A stretch of DNA of 60,000 bases from Tubiluchus corallicola (lineage: Eukaryota > Priapulida > Priapulimorpha > Priapulimorphida > Tubiluchidae): positions 64,001 through 124,000 of the forward strand of contig JAQGDQ010000049.1 of assembly GCA_030141605.1 (NCBI GenBank), written 5' to 3'. Position numbers and translations under genes: made by a program. How positions within the stretch are numbered: the stretch's first letter is position 1; each line of letters begins with the position of its first letter. The notes beneath the pieces were generated by a model. The model worked only from the letters and a program-made list of their open reading frames with translations, had not been told where the DNA came from and did no database searches. Shown here in pieces: positions 1-12,852 of the stretch.

Positions 1-1290
1 GGTGGGGCAAATCTTGTATCACTCAGCTTTTAGGGTGCTTAAACATATGGACATCTATCTTGGAGAACGGTGGATGTATTGATGTTATTTATATGGATTA
101 TGCCTTCAACAAGGTTGGCCATGAAAGGTTGTTAAAGAAGTTAGCTGGATTCGAAATTAACATGGCGCTTTATTAACGTGGATTCGAAATTTTTTTATCT
201 GGCTGGAGTCAAAGAGTTGCTGTCAATGGTGTTGAGTCAAGTTGGGCAGATGTAACTTCGGGACTCCCACAAGGTAGTGTATTCGGCCCAATTCTCTTCA
301 TCCTGTTCGTAAATGATCTACCAGATGAATTGCACTCAACACTGAAGATGTTTGCTGATGATACGCACTTGTTTGCAGATGTGTCTAATGAGGACAATAT
401 GAGAGAGCTTCATCTTGATTTGCAATGTATGGAAAGCTGGGCAAATCAATGCCAACTAGCCTTCAATGCTGAGAAATGCAAAGTGATGCATATTGGCAGA
501 AACAACCTTGCTGATGAACATAAAATGAACCTACATGGGGTAGAGGTGTCATTAGCAAATAGTGATGTAGAGAAAGACCTTGGGTACATGTTGGGCTAAA
601 GACCTTGAGGTACATGTTGACAATCAGCTCAAGTTTAAAAAACACGTTCAACTGCAAGTCAGTAAAGGTAACAAGTTGTTGGGGTTGATAAGAAGAATCA
701 CAGTAAAAAAAGATAATATTGCCCTACTGTATAAGCCATTGGTGAGACGCTTATTAGAATATGGACATGCTGTAACTTACCCTCGCTATGTCAATGATTA
801 TAAATTGCTTGAGCCACAAGAATGATTCTTGGGCCAAAAGAATTGAACTATGAAGATCGCTTGGCAGCCATTAAACTACCATCTTTACATTATAGAAGAG
901 CAAGAGGTGATATGATAGAATGCTACAAGTTTATTCAGGGTGCATACAACAATCCATTTCCCTTTGAAGTTGATGGCATGAGTAGGACTAGAGCGCATAG
1001 CGCGAAATTGAAGAAACCATATTGTAAAACATCTGTTAGGCAACATTATTGCTCATTGAGAATTGTTAATCTGTGTAATTCCTTTTCAAATCACGTTGTC
1101 ACTGCACCATCACTTAATGTATTTAAGGTCAGATTGGATCAATATTGGAGAAGATTTTGGTATCAAAATACGCCTATATCCTTCCACCAGGTGCGCACAG
1201 ACGGTTATGATTTCACCACCAATAAAGACGTCGAGAACGTTGAACAAGTCTAAGACCTTAATCAACGCATCATTAAACTTAAAGTAAAGT
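1..1290 (+). mobile_element. Decayed non-LTR retrotransposon, reverse transcriptase and 3' part
   Basis: Broken frames read as the palm, thumb and C-terminal part of a LINE-type reverse transcriptase. Around 249-320 is the palm motif SGLPQGSV followed by GPILFILFVNDLP, and at about 345-365 the catalytic FADDT. Downstream come the AFNAEKCKVMHIGR-type segment and a C-terminal segment with YEDRLAAIKLPSLHYRRARGD (about 847-915), typical of CR1/Jockey-like elements. The frame shifts near 595 and again near 822, and stops and shifts also break the part before 245, so this copy is dead. The 5' part, including the endonuclease, lies left of the window or is missing. A short run of TAAAG-like units at about 1280 may mark the 3' end. 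The family within the CR1/Jockey group is not certain. Confidence 0.85.
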
Positions 1291-3160
1291 AAAATTTGAC
1301 TACGATACTCAAAAATGCAAAAATTTTGGGGCACGATTTGCCCACCCTGGACTCCTGTAAGAAGACACCGGGACTTTTCACATTACACTCATTATTACAT
1401 CAAATTGTCGATATGTCTGCTTTTGCACTTAAAGACCACACAAAGAACTACGAAGAATGTGAAATGAAGGTCTTACCAGGTTAATCTACGGTGCGGTAAT
1501 ACGTAACATTACTAGTAAGCAATACTGCACCTCAACAGACAGTATGAAAACACTGTGTAGGCTTCCAAACAAGCACATAAGCTTGTCACAAGACTGAAAA
1601 CTTCATGATTCATCAGAAGAGTCACGTTTTCGTTCTAGCAAGCGGTTCGCAATACGGGAAATCTTTGACATAACAATTCAGTACGTTTTCTAGGCCAACT
1701 CGTCGTTCATTCGCTCAGCATCAACCTCAAGTTAGTAGTTAGTATTTTTAGGAACATGAATGCATAACTCAGATGACAACCACCGCCAGTCCGTCACAAC
1801 TCACAATTAATCGTCATTTTGTAACTTAGCTCATTTTTGGGGTCACAATGTTTTTAATTCTTCCAGATATTATGGGACAGTGAGACTTGCTTGGTTATAC
1901 TGAGCAGAGTTGCTATGTTTAACCACAGGAAACATAGACCCTTTGGGCAGCCAACAAACAAAATGTTTTTTTAATTAATTAATGACAAAGCAATTATAAT
2001 TGCATTAACAATGTATAAAATACTTGCAACCAAACAGTTGCAATTAATTTCTGTGAAAGGTGTAATTCTTACTTTAAGTTTTTATGTAATGCATATTGGT
2101 AAAGCACCTGCTGAAGTTGATAAGACATTAAGCATGATTAAAGGAACTTTTGCTAATTACTAAGTCTGTATTGATATTGTGTAAGACGCATCTGAAAAAT
2201 ATTTTAGACCTTACTGTGCACAGACTTGATCGCCCTATTTATAGACCAGTAAAAAACATTAAAAAACCTTCATATTAAAGGTGCACCAAAAACTGGTGTC
2301 CGAGAAAAGACGTACCTGAATGACATAATAATGATGGACCTCAAGGAGATCTTCAAACTTTTTTACGATTGTAATAATGTTAATTGCGAAACAATTAAAA
2401 TTAATAAAAAGGTTACGTTAGCTTGACTTTGGCTCAACTCAGCTTTACTTTTTAAAAAATACATTATAATCTTAGGAAGTACTTTTTTACTAACAGTTTG
2501 TCTATGGAAATGCCTGCCTGGGTACAAATTATAGTATTGGTTTCCCTGTATAAATGCTTTTAAATAAAGATATGACAGATGTTATCACTTTGTAAAATGA
2601 TTTGATATCATTCTAGGCACAGAAGCCTTTGTGAGCTATGTAATGCTTGTGACTTCAAGTAAAAATATTAGAAAAAATGTTTTGCTTGTAAAATTTAAGA
2701 TTTAATATATTACTTGACAACAGATGGCACTAGTAATCCGATTCATGTTTTTTCTTCCGCTCAAACAGTAAAATTGAACTGAACGTTATGAGCAGTAACT
2801 TGTTAAAAGGAATGTAAGCATTTCCTAATGTAGGGTTTAAATTAATTCCCTTGCAGCATTTTCTAGAATCTCTCGTCTTCGATAAGTTTTGTTTTACCTC
2901 TAGAAAGCAGTCTACTTCGCGCAGTCTTTACAGGCGCCTTTCAAAGAAGTTGTTTTTGTACTACTACTGTATCTTTGTACTCAGTTAGGCTTTTATCGTA
3001 TAGTATTGGATTCTCTTCCACTTCTAATATTACTGTTTCGGTTTTATCAGCAATTGTGCAATGCGCGCTTCATGAGCATATGTAGAGTTCTCTTTGTTTC
3101 ATCTAAAGCAGCGCCTTTGCTGATCACTCATTAACAAAGCCCGCTTCTGATTGGTTGCTT
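1291..3160. other. AT-rich non-coding stretch
   Basis: No convincing coding signal, RNA gene or clear repeat was seen. Short open frames here look random in composition. Confidence 0.5.
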
Positions 3161-3164
3161 GCAG

Positions 3165-3228
3165 AAAAACCGCGCGGTTTTTGTAAGAAAAAATCACTCA
3201 CACAGCTATCAGCGCGGAAAACCGCGCT
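3165..3228. repeat. Pair of GC-rich palindromes beside a telomere-like block
   Basis: Positions 3165-3182 are a perfect 18-bp palindrome (AAAAACCGCGCGGTTTTT). Positions 3211-3228 form a perfect 7-bp stem, AGCGCGG/CCGCGCT, with an AAAA loop. Both are built on the same CCGCGC core in an otherwise AT-rich region. A regulatory or mobile-element origin is possible, but neither is shown. Confidence 0.6.
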
Positions 3229-3255
3229 GTTTGCCGCCTTAAGTATAAACAGGTC

Positions 3256-3345
3256 TTTAGGGTTAGGGTTGAGGTTAGAGTTACGGTTAGGGCTAAGGTT
3301 AGGGTTAGCGTTGGGCATTTAAATTGTGTGGGAATTGTAATCTCC
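3256..3345 (+). repeat. Degenerate telomere-like TTAGGG block with conserved flank
   Basis: Variants of TTAGGG (GGTTAGGG, GAGGTTAGAG, TTACGG, GCTAAGG) run to about 3311. They are followed by an AT-rich flank starting ATTTAAATTGTGTG and then TCCTTCC. A second block at 14584-14680 has the same order and a related flank, so this looks like a dispersed repeat family carrying telomere-like sequence. It does not look like a chromosome end. Confidence 0.65.
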
Positions 3346-4756
3346 TTCCGATTTTCCTATGCTCTACATACATGTACCCCCCGTTCAGCAAGAAAATGAC
3401 TAAATAGTCCACGTTACACCAGTATACAGCATATTAAATTTGCCACGAGTTACTCGGTTCATCTACGGCTTCGAGATGTATTTTCTCTGGGGTGGCCTCA
3501 CAAAAATAGGTAGTATTCTACTCACATGTTATGCAACTATCGCGCGGCCGCGAGAACCCGACGGCAGAACAATATAATGTTTTTTAAGTACCATTGTAAA
3601 AAATGCAGTTGAAAACTTATGGACGTCATTGTAATAACTACAAGAGGGTGGAAGTCGTGATTGTACGGACGAATGGATGTGTGGATGGTACGAACTTAGC
3701 CAGTAACTGTTGTGAAAATCCGAATGCGTTGCTGGCAATGGAAATAGTCTCGATTTAGAACAATGGCGTTGGTGATGGGTTGTTATGTTATCGACGGAAC
3801 TTATACCCAGAATAATGTTACAGTTGTGGTTATAAGCTGATCGTAGTGGTTTTGCACAATGGTTATAGTTGCACTTAATAGCTAGATTGGTAAGCGTCTT
3901 CTTACACGTATTAAAGACAGTTAGTCAAACTTGTAATTGTCACTTGTAATGTTGTAACTCGCATGATTGTTGCTCATGCGAAATTTTGACTTCACAATAA
4001 TCAGCATCATCCAACTGCTAAAAATTACAGGATGAAACAGGAAACTGTCTCTTGGGCAATTACCTACTAATGCAGTAAATGCGTGCTGCTCTCTTATTAC
4101 TGCTCTTTGCCTATTGTGAAACAACAATGGCAGATTTCTCCTCTTTTAAAAACCTATAGCATTTTGCTGATTAGAGTGTTGAAAAGCTGTTCACGGAACA
4201 TAACTTTTAACAGCTAGAAAGCTTAAAGTTGGACAAGACGTATACAGAAATATATTAACGTGCAATGCGTCAGAAGACTCTGCACAATAGCCTATTTTTA
4301 TGTCATTAGTGATAAAATAATGAGACTTGCAACTTTGTAAGCGGTTAAGTGCCAACAAGTCAGCCTCTGTTTAAGGCCATATAAGTGGCAGGTGTCCTAG
4401 CTTACAAATCAACCTGAGATCATATGACGACCGGCGGGCCTCAACAACGACAAAGAAAATAATGCTATGGTGCTGTGGGTGCATGGAATGCGTTGAACTA
4501 CGATGATATGCAAACGACAGCAAGTTATTCTCTAGGTGAGGTCTAGGCATATTTTCCGTTGTGACGGCCCACATGACACTAGTTTGCGTTGACTGTGGTG
4601 ATTTTAGCGATAATGTTGACAATGATAATAGTGCTACTCATGAAATGATGGTGATAAAGATGGGGTTGTGGTACCATACACATTGGTTGTAACGATGGTG
4701 GTGATGATAGACTAAGTACAATAATAATGATAGTGTGATAGTGCAAGTACCAAAGT
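3346..4756. other. Non-coding stretch
   Basis: No gene, RNA or repeat was recognised. A CG-rich spot, CGCGCGGCCGCG, sits at about 3541. Confidence 0.4.
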
Positions 4757-4908
4757 GATGATGATGGTAGTGGTACTGGTGGTGGTGGTGGTGGTGGTGT
4801 TGGCGTTGGTGGTGGTAGTGGTGGTGGCGGTAGTGGTGGTAGTGGTGGTGGCGGTAGTGGTGGTAGCGGTGTTGGTGTTGGTGATGTGGTGGTTGGTGGT
4901 GGAGCATC
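4757..4908. repeat. (GGT)n/(GTG)n imperfect microsatellite
   Basis: Imperfect GGT/GTG triplets interrupted by GAT, GCG and TAG. The long open frames on both strands here, poly-His, Thr or Val, are products of the triplet repeat and not genes. Confidence 0.9.
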
Positions 4909-6234
4909 TAGAATGCATTCAGGATAAATCAACGGTCTCACGATACTAAATGCACAATGTTGCCATATTTGATGCATTATTGAATGACTGCAAACGATAC
5001 ATTTCCTAGTGGAAATATTCCCAGTACCGTTTATGACCATATTGCTTGCTGGCATAATCACGTTATTCTTTTATAAAAGTCTCCTCGCAAATTTGTTTTT
5101 TTTTATCGAAATGGTGCCAGTTTATTGTATGAACGCTACTTTTGGCAGAAAACATTGTCCTATAACATTGACTAATTGCAAATATTGCAAAAATAGACAA
5201 AAATACTTTATCACCCAGTTAAGGGACAGGCAGTACTGCGAATATTATGGAAGACTTAATTTCTTGCAAAGATTTTACAGGTTATTGATAATTTATTACA
5301 TACAATGATAGAACCTATACAATACACTGACATCTTACAATTGCCATTATGTGTTATTACTAATCGCTGAAGCTTGGAAAACGTCTTAGATAAAAGCTTT
5401 AAAATTGGAGTGGTTAAGGCAGAGCTCTGCTTCTGGTTGTTTACCTGGAACTTTGCATTATTATGAACTCTTCTCTTGAAACCAAAGTCCGGATCCTTTC
5501 GACTTTCAGTTTAATCTGTGTTTTTGCACAATGCTGAGATATTGACAATAAAAGTTAAGCAGCAAAAGGAAATTGACTCTTTACAAAGACGTTATGTATT
5601 AAATGGCGTGACACAATGTCCACTGTGTGATCTGTATGATGTGGACAAGAAGAATCCTTGGAATAAACAAATACAGAAGATTTTATTGGATTTGACATGC
5701 ATTAAGAATATCTCAACAGCCTCCTCTTCCTATAGCATTACGTAAAACTCTTGGAATGACAAGAAAAACGAGAAGAGGTCAGCTACTAACGCATATAGGT
5801 ATACTGCAAAAATATTTAGCAAATACAACTCTAGATTTGAGGGAAGGATGATGCATCGGTGGCAGTGGCGGTGGACAGAAATGCGTGGCACCAACAGGTG
5901 AGACGTGCCATGGTTTAGAACGTAGCAGCACCTAGACGATGACCACGACGACAACGACGATGACGAAACTATTAGCACATTCATTCCCAGGCGCAGCTAC
6001 ATTCTCGTTTGTTCTTTCCTAACAGCTAAGGAGCAAAGAGTCAGGCTAGGTGGCTATTTTAGTGATCGGCCATAGCTAATCAAAGTCACGTCTCAAAGCT
6101 GAAAGTTAGGGCCGGCTGTTTTTAGTTTATTGCTTAATGATCTTCTTGATGCCTTACCTAAAACAAACTGGAAGCCAAGCTTAATAGTTATCTTCATACC
6201 TCATACCATCTTCATAATTAGTTCATACCTCTAT
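4909..6234. other. Non-coding stretch
   Basis: No supported gene. Open frames up to about 99 codons show no recognisable domain. A short CGA/ACG triplet run lies near 5935-5965. Confidence 0.4.
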
Positions 6235-6431
6235 ACGCAGGTTAATGACACTTACGTAAATGATATTCAGATTGAACCGCAAGAATCTGTTAAGGCGTTG
6301 ATTTTGATAAACATATTGCAAACATTTGTATTATATGGGCTGGTAAACGATAAAATGTTATCAGTTAACACTAAAATACTGATCTGTAAAACCTATATTA
6401 ATTGTCACTTTAATATCTGTCGCCTGGTGTG
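6235..6431 (+). pseudogene. Retrotransposon reverse-transcriptase thumb remnant
   Basis: Within a longer open frame, this part reads IQIEPQESVKALILI, then LSVNTKILICKTYINCHFNI and CRLV. That matches the layout of the region after the palm in many LINE reverse transcriptases: a strand ending in ESVK-L-G, then TK..ICKTYI...F..C.LVW. The segment between the two conserved parts is shortened. The similarity stops where a hAT-like terminus begins (6432), which suggests an insertion point. It is a small decayed fragment, and the assignment rests on motif order only. Confidence 0.6.
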
Positions 6432-6655
6432 CAGGGTCGGCTCTACCACTAGGCAAACTATCCAGTTGCCTGTGTGCCAAATTTTAGGGGCGTGGAAGCG
6501 CCTAATTCTGGAAATAAAAATTCTTCAATTCTTAAGTTTGCATAAGTAATAATATCGTGTACGTGTAATTGCTTAAGTGGGAACTAGGAAACGAACTATT
6601 TGGTTTGTTTTCTTATCAAAATGTATTATTCATCGACGCCAACACAGAGGTGTCT
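6432..6655 (+). mobile_element. hAT-like non-autonomous transposon terminus
   Basis: It begins CAGGGTCGGCTCTACCACTA and continues through CTAGGCAA, CAGTTGCCT and a GCCAAATTTTAGGGGCG block. Many hAT elements have CAGGG(G/T)CGG-type ends followed by a similar GC-rich stretch. A related copy begins at about 6665. No transposase frame or matching right end was identified. Confidence 0.5.
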
Positions 6656-7385
6656 TCAGTCACTATCACTAGGGCATTTGCCTAAGGTGCCAAATTTTGA
6701 GAGGCGCCAAATTTTGGAAGTGTTTTTTAAGTTTAGCATAAGCAATAACATAGTGTATGTGTACATCACTTTACATTAAACGAAACAAATTACTTCCACT
6801 ATTTTCTCGCCAAAATACACAATTCATTGATGTTAACAAATAGGTATACCAGCCCATATAATACGTCTTTACGGTTCCACAACAAAAACTTCCTAGTTCT
6901 GCTTTATTTGGCTTCCTAAAAATGCATCATTTTATACAGTTATTACTGATGCATATCCCAGCTTTTGTCCACAGTTTATGTTGTATGTATACAGCAGCAG
7001 AGTCAAATGACGACCTTCTTATAATAAGAGAATAAGAAAAAAATTACTTGTGTTAGCGTTTATGTGATTATGCCAGATGCCTGAAAGAATCAAAGCTTTC
7101 AGGAACGTGATACAGGAAACAAAATGTTAAAAGCTGGCTGACATTCAACAGTAAAAGAAATTGCTAATGAAGTAATTGTAACCAGACGAGAAATTTCGGC
7201 TGTGAAAATGTACGTGAAAAAAGGAGCTGGTGTTTAAAAAATCTTCTGATGAAATAGCTTAGGGAAATTCTAGCCTAAAGTATGCGCACAAGAAGAGTGT
7301 ACAATAGAAATTGTATAAATTGTGATTGCTGGTGAAGACCCAGGACAACGGGCTCATAAATTCAATTTCATTATTTAATCAGCCG
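6656..7385 (+). repeat. Diverged tandem module, copy A
   Basis: A GGCATTTGCCTAAGGTGCC core opens the module, and the second half aligns with copy B (7500-8045). Anchors include GGCTTCCTAA at about 6910, CACAGTTTATGTTG at about 6970, AAGAATCAAAGCTTTCAGGA at about 7085 and CTCATAAATTCAATTTCA at about 7352. The spacing to copy B is about 670-690 bases. Probably a non-autonomous transposon body; coding origin is unresolved. Confidence 0.6.
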
Positions 7386-7499
7386 CAGATAAGTAATTAA
7401 AACACGAAAGTCCGGTTTATTATATACAACAAAAATTCACTTTTAGGTTGGAACTGTGGATTAAAGAATTGGCCGTTTAGGGAGGGGGAGGGGGAGGGG

Positions 7500-8045
7500 G
7501 AAGGGCGCTAACAACACTTTGGCCTAGGGCGTCAAACTACCTAGAGCGGCACCTGGGTGTCTTCCCGCAGTGAAACTCTTTCTACTCCCGCTTTACCTGG
7601 CTTCCTACTGTTACGTCATTTCATGCAGGCCTTACTAACGCATTACCATGCTTTTGCCCACAGTTTATATTGTGTGCATAGAGTAGTAACTACTTCTGTT
7701 AACAAAAAATCACTTATCTAACAAAAAAATTGCTATTGCAAAAAATCTTAATTACAGCAGACGAACCCATAAGAATCGAAGCCTTCAAGAGCGCTACACA
7801 GGAAATGAAGGATTGCTGGCAAACACTGTAGGGCTAAAAAATTCGCTAATGAGAATTGTTAAAACCAGACTAGAGTTATTGTTGCAAGGATGATGGAATT
7901 AGCAAAATGGATGTAAAGGGAGAACATAGTGTTTCAAAAATTTACTGATGAAAATCCTGAGGAAAATCTAGTCAAGAGTATGTACGTGAAGATTGTACAC
8001 AAAGACTCACGTCAAGGGGTCATAAATTAAATTTCAAATTCAAAC
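7500..8045 (+). repeat. Diverged tandem module, copy B
   Basis: It starts with a G-rich run and a GCCTAGGGCGTCAAACTACC core like that of copy A. It then carries the same anchors in the same order: GGCTTCCTAC at about 7599, CACAGTTTATATTG at about 7659, AAGAATCGAAGCCTTCAAGA at about 7771 and GTCATAAATTAAATTTCA at about 8021. Substitutions and small indels are frequent, so the duplication is old or the copies arrived separately. Confidence 0.6.
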
Positions 8046-10967
8046 AGAACAAGCTGTAGAGAGATAATTAATTACATTTAATTAATACATTACAAGTAAT
8101 ACACTATATTGCATATATAATCCAACAGGCTAACACACGGGTCCATTATACTGTTACGGGGGCGAATTGCTATTTATTTTCGACCCACCCCTCTACATTG
8201 CGGTGTTCTCGTCCATTCGAAGCCATTGCAGGGGGGGGGGGAAGCGGGGAGGGGGAGAGAGAGAGAGATAGGTCAAGGCTCTGAGGCCAAGCACCAGCAA
8301 GTTAGACTAACTTCTAATAGCAAGAAAAAGCGGAACTTCCGGCGAGTTATTTGGTGATTATGAGTTTTGCAAATAACAACTTTTACACCACAAGTAAGAA
8401 GCGTACTATTACTACAAAAAGCCCGCTTGCTCGCTTTCTTTGACTAGCAATTTTTTGTAATAATCTCTAGAGACTGCAAGCACATTGTCTTTTCGTTGCT
8501 CAGAGTACCTCATAACGTTATGCTCTTGCCTCTAGTTAAGTTGCTAGCGAACTGCCCGATTCTTTGGCTTCATATGCGTATGCACCTCAGATGCCCAGAC
8601 CAAATGCGCTTTGACTACTTCTAGACGCTGCCGTATTACCACTCATAGATTACGTCTTGTGCTTGTGCCCGTGTGATCGAAAAAACTTTGATTGAAATGA
8701 TTGATTATTGACAAGAGAGAATTTAACTGAAGTTTGGACGACTGATTGTCAAAAGAAGTCTGGCCATTTGTCTGGAAATAGAGCCTGGATAACTGTGGTA
8801 GACGCTTCAAAAAGGTAAGTTTGCGCCTACGAATTTTGAATTATGGCACTTCACGTAAACAACGATAGCAGTATCCCATTTTTGTTTTAATAGTTAAACA
8901 GGATAATTTCAAAGCCACTGCGAGTCTTTTAATTTTTCTTTTACTTTGCGTCGGCGTTCATACGTAACGGAAAAATAAAATTTAAAAATAAAATAAAATA
9001 AAAAATAAAAAAAATACAAGTATGGTTGAATTTGTTTTATAAATGTGCACATGTTTGGCACATTTTTGTTTTATAAATGGCACATGGCTGAATGATTTCA
9101 CAGTTACAAGTATCATTAGCCCAACAAGTTACATAGAACTGGACTATAATTAACATTTTGTTTATACGTTCACGTAAAATGAACAGTAGGATGCAATTAC
9201 TGATCATAAGAAACCACCAACTTTTTATTTAAAAAAATGAAACGCCCACATATATGGTCAATGCTATCCAGTGGTTCCCTTTCTTGTATTTCCTCTGCGA
9301 GAATTTATCTTATCGTTGATCAAGATTTACGGTGTTTTGCTCGACATTTTGAAACTAAAGCCGTGTTTTCAGTTCACCTTTATTTTGATTAAGCACAAAA
9401 CTGCAATTTTTTCTTTACGAGCCTATTTAACTAAGGACTAGACTTTAGGAGTCTATGTAACTAAAATGACCTGACGTAGTCAATTGCACTTTAGTAATAC
9501 GACTCCGAGTAAATGCATAATTCTGTAAAGAACTGATGTTCAATACAATTAATGAAAAACGATAGGCAAAGATCAAAACTGCAAATTTTCAATCTGTATT
9601 CAAAACGTCGTCAGGCGAAAAATTTATATTTTGAATACTGTTGCGTCTCATTTTTTGCCCACAGCATTTGAATAGAAATCTAAAATTTGCAGGTAAACTC
9701 ATTGCCTTGCTTATTTCGTTATTTACGCTGAATATTAGTATATAATTGAACTCTGCTTTTACCTGAATTGTTTTTATCCTGTATTGCTTGAAGCTTTTGG
9801 AGTATTAATTGTTATGTTCGTACAGTAATCCTGTATTATTCTGGATAGTAAAGAATACTGTACAAGCTTGAGGGCTTATACTAAAACCTGCTCATTGAAA
9901 AATGGAAAATTGTTCTGCTCAGTATGAATTCAAGACGAATTTATCAAGATAGCAATGGCAGAAACATTGTAAATGTTAGTGAGTTTTCTTCCGCAAAACA
10001 CGACATTTCTGCCACCCGTTATTTTTGCGTAAAGATCACCACCATAATAGCGTTTCACAAAATTTTAGCTTTGAGTAATAAAATATTTTATTGGGAAATT
10101 TGCGTCCTAAATATTTTCTTGTAACTAACATTTAGTGAGTAACGCTATACAAAATTATTAGATTGTGATTATTATGTGTATACCGAAGGTATGTTCCTGT
10201 CGTATAGTTGGAACAAAAAATCGTTTTTTACTTTTCAATTAGTATTAAAAAATTTATGCCAGCGACTTATCCCAACTACAATCTTACAAACTAGAGTCGT
10301 ATTTATAAACGAAAAAAAAAACAAAAATTACGCAAACAAACATTTGGCAGTTGGATTACTGTCAATCAAATATCAGCTGTGTGTGTAATACGAAACTTAG
10401 TAAATTTTAGACTTGTAGCAAATGTTGATAGCACTACAGCTTTAATTGCTGTTAAGCCAACAAATACTTCCATGCAATCTCTATGCAATGCATAGTATTT
10501 TTTATGGAAGAAAGAGAGTTTCAAATTATTTCCTTTCAAACCATCTTCCTTCAAATTTTATACAAAGTTGTAAATTTGTTGTAAGCTGCGTGTATCAAGT
10601 CATTTTTTGTGTTTTTTTATCACATGCTGTAGTTTTTTTCTTTTATTGTATGTGTTTTTGGCACTAATAAATATGAAATATCACAATTTTCGAATTTTTA
10701 TTTGCTTTCCTATCTTATCTTCACAAAATCCGCTATAAAAGTTCAATTATCTACGTTACATGTTTCCTGTCCAATGCTCATCATCTTTCAAGTCGAGACC
10801 AACTCTAACGTGCTCAAATAAAATTTGTATTCATAGTGTAGATGGAATATGCGTGCACGTATAAAACTCGTTTTCTTCATTCTCGTTTGGTGGCGGATTT
10901 AATAAACACAATCATGTCAGGTTCTAACCATTTGAACGGATTGTACTTCATCACTGTAAAGTTTAAA
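8046..10967. other. Non-coding stretch with weak signals
   Basis: A run of G and GGGGA precedes a short (GA)n at about 8230-8270. A canonical splice-donor-like AAAAAGGTAAGT lies at about 8809-8820, in a locally less AT-rich zone (8150-8820). I could not tie it to an exon or coding frame. From 8980 the sequence is A-rich (AAATAAAATAAAA). No gene is supported. Confidence 0.35.
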
Positions 10968-11140
10968 TACGATGAAGCCATGCACGTGCAGCTAAATTTT
11001 CCAAAAATGAAACTGTCTTTAACGAATACCGAAAGAAGAAGCGCTAGGGTTTATGTACGATGAAGCCACGCAGGTGGAGCTAAATTTTTCAAAAATGAAA
11101 CTGTCTTTAGCGAACAGCGAATGAAGAAGCGCATAGTATT
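10968..11140. repeat. Two-copy 88-bp tandem duplication
   Basis: The unit starting TACGATGAAGCCATGCACGT at 10968 recurs at 11056 as TACGATGAAGCCACGCAGGT. Shared inner blocks include AAAAATGAAACTGTCTTTA and GAAGAAGCGC. The two copies differ by scattered substitutions. Confidence 0.85.
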
Positions 11141-12852
11141 TGTCCAAATTTAACACTAACACGACCAATTTTTTTTTACTTATCTGTCGTGCTCATTGTA
11201 GTTCGTAAATGTGTGATTAAACTATAAAAGCATATTAACAGACAGCTTGACCGACCGACCAATCACATGCAAGACGAAGAATCAACTCACTTGCAGATCA
11301 TCAATCAGAAAATCTTTGTTAAAATATCTGTTTCTTTTCCCTTTTAAACTGTATTACTTTGAATAATCATGAGTAGGCTAGCAGGTTTTAGTGTATATAC
11401 TGGCGATGTGAAAATCACGATTAGGCTCTAATTAATCAACTGCTGACTATAATTACTGATTATTATAATTGAAAAAATTGTGAGCAGCAACACTAATCAC
11501 AGTTTATAGCTCCACATTGTAAGTACAATTTCCATGCCGATTTTTTACTACATTTTTCTGTAGTATTTTTGAAAACGTAGTAACGATAAAAAAAACTAAT
11601 CATCTCTAAAACGACAAGCGTCATTTTTCTAATTGGCGGTAGGAAAGCCGCTAGAAGTGAATAAATTAGAGACAGATGCGTCCCGCTATTAAGGAATTCT
11701 CATATGTTGGTGTCAAACTCCCAAAGAGCTTTAAATGTTTATGGCTTTCCACTATTAGATTTCGATTTTTTTCGCTACTGGCGCAGCCAACCGATAAGTA
11801 ACAAAAGTTTACATAACTTCCGCGTAATTTTCTGCTGAGAATTTGTACACTTTCCGAAGAAATTATGGTTAGAAAGGAAATACAACACCCGGGTTTCTAG
11901 CTGTTTGATATTTTAAGAGTTTTTTCTGGTTTAGGAATTTTCTTTAGTTACTGATCTGCGCATAAGATACACTAACAATTTCCTTCAAGTGAAATTCTGG
12001 TGAAGTAAATATTTAGTTTGTACGTTTTTAATAGTGTGTAATACAAAAACAGACATGATACAGGTTCTAAACAGTTGGCAAAAAATCCTGACTGGCATCA
12101 CGCAGAATCACAGGGATCAGTGTGTGAAGTGCAAGGATTAAGAATTCCATTATCAGCGAATTGCTGAACAAGAGCAGCAAGTGATGAAGTCACTGTGATG
12201 ATGTCACACTGCTAACAAAATGTATAAGTTAATAAAGTTTTTTAAGAAAGCTAAATCAAACAATTACTGATTGATCATTCGGACGCCAATTCATTAACTT
12301 ATTAATAGTAATCCATTACTATCATTTGACACTCTGGGGTCTCTGAATAATTTGGATTAATATAGTCTTGATGACGTCGGCTGTTAACATTTACGGTCGA
12401 TGACAACTGACTTCTCTAAACTGTCTTGCAAATTTTCCAATTAAATTATTCGTGCAATTATTCCATTTCTGATACTAGACGTGTAGCATATGTATTTAAT
12501 CTCTTTGCTGATATGAGACTGGTTCTCATGAATTAAAACAGAATAGACATGCACTCGCCGGATTATGATCTTCTGGGGCTAATAGGGTAATGAAATTACG
12601 GGCCCTCTTAGATGGAGCCATCTTCTAACTCGTCCGCGCCCGGCTTGAATATTTTTTACTCATGAGATATTTTAGCGACATTTACATAGCTTGAAGTAAA
12701 CTTGTTGCAAATATTTTAAATAAACTAGAATAGCTATCTTTTGTTTGTCAATAAAAATGTTCTTTAAGAAATGCCACTAATTTTCCTATTTATTGCACAC
12801 CAAATTAGCACGTATTTCAACACAACCATAGTGAAAAACGAATTTTTTACCA
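11141..12852. other. AT-rich non-coding stretch
   Basis: No gene or RNA was recognised. A less AT-rich patch at 12570-12640 (GGGCCC, CCGCGCCCGG) may belong to the same mobile element as the end at 12853-12936. Confidence 0.35.

Noticed and set aside
4579-5061. 160-codon minus-strand frame with Pro/Thr-rich middle
   Set aside because: It lies over a GGT/GTG microsatellite, and all frames there are open because of the triplet repeat. No domain or conserved flank.
8809-8820. Splice donor of an upstream exon
   Set aside because: A good GTAAGT match, but no coding frame, acceptor or partner exon could be found, so no gene is called.
9924-11063. Four plus-strand frames of 66-73 codons
   Set aside because: AT-driven composition, no domains, no shared context. 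The last overlaps the 88-bp tandem duplication.
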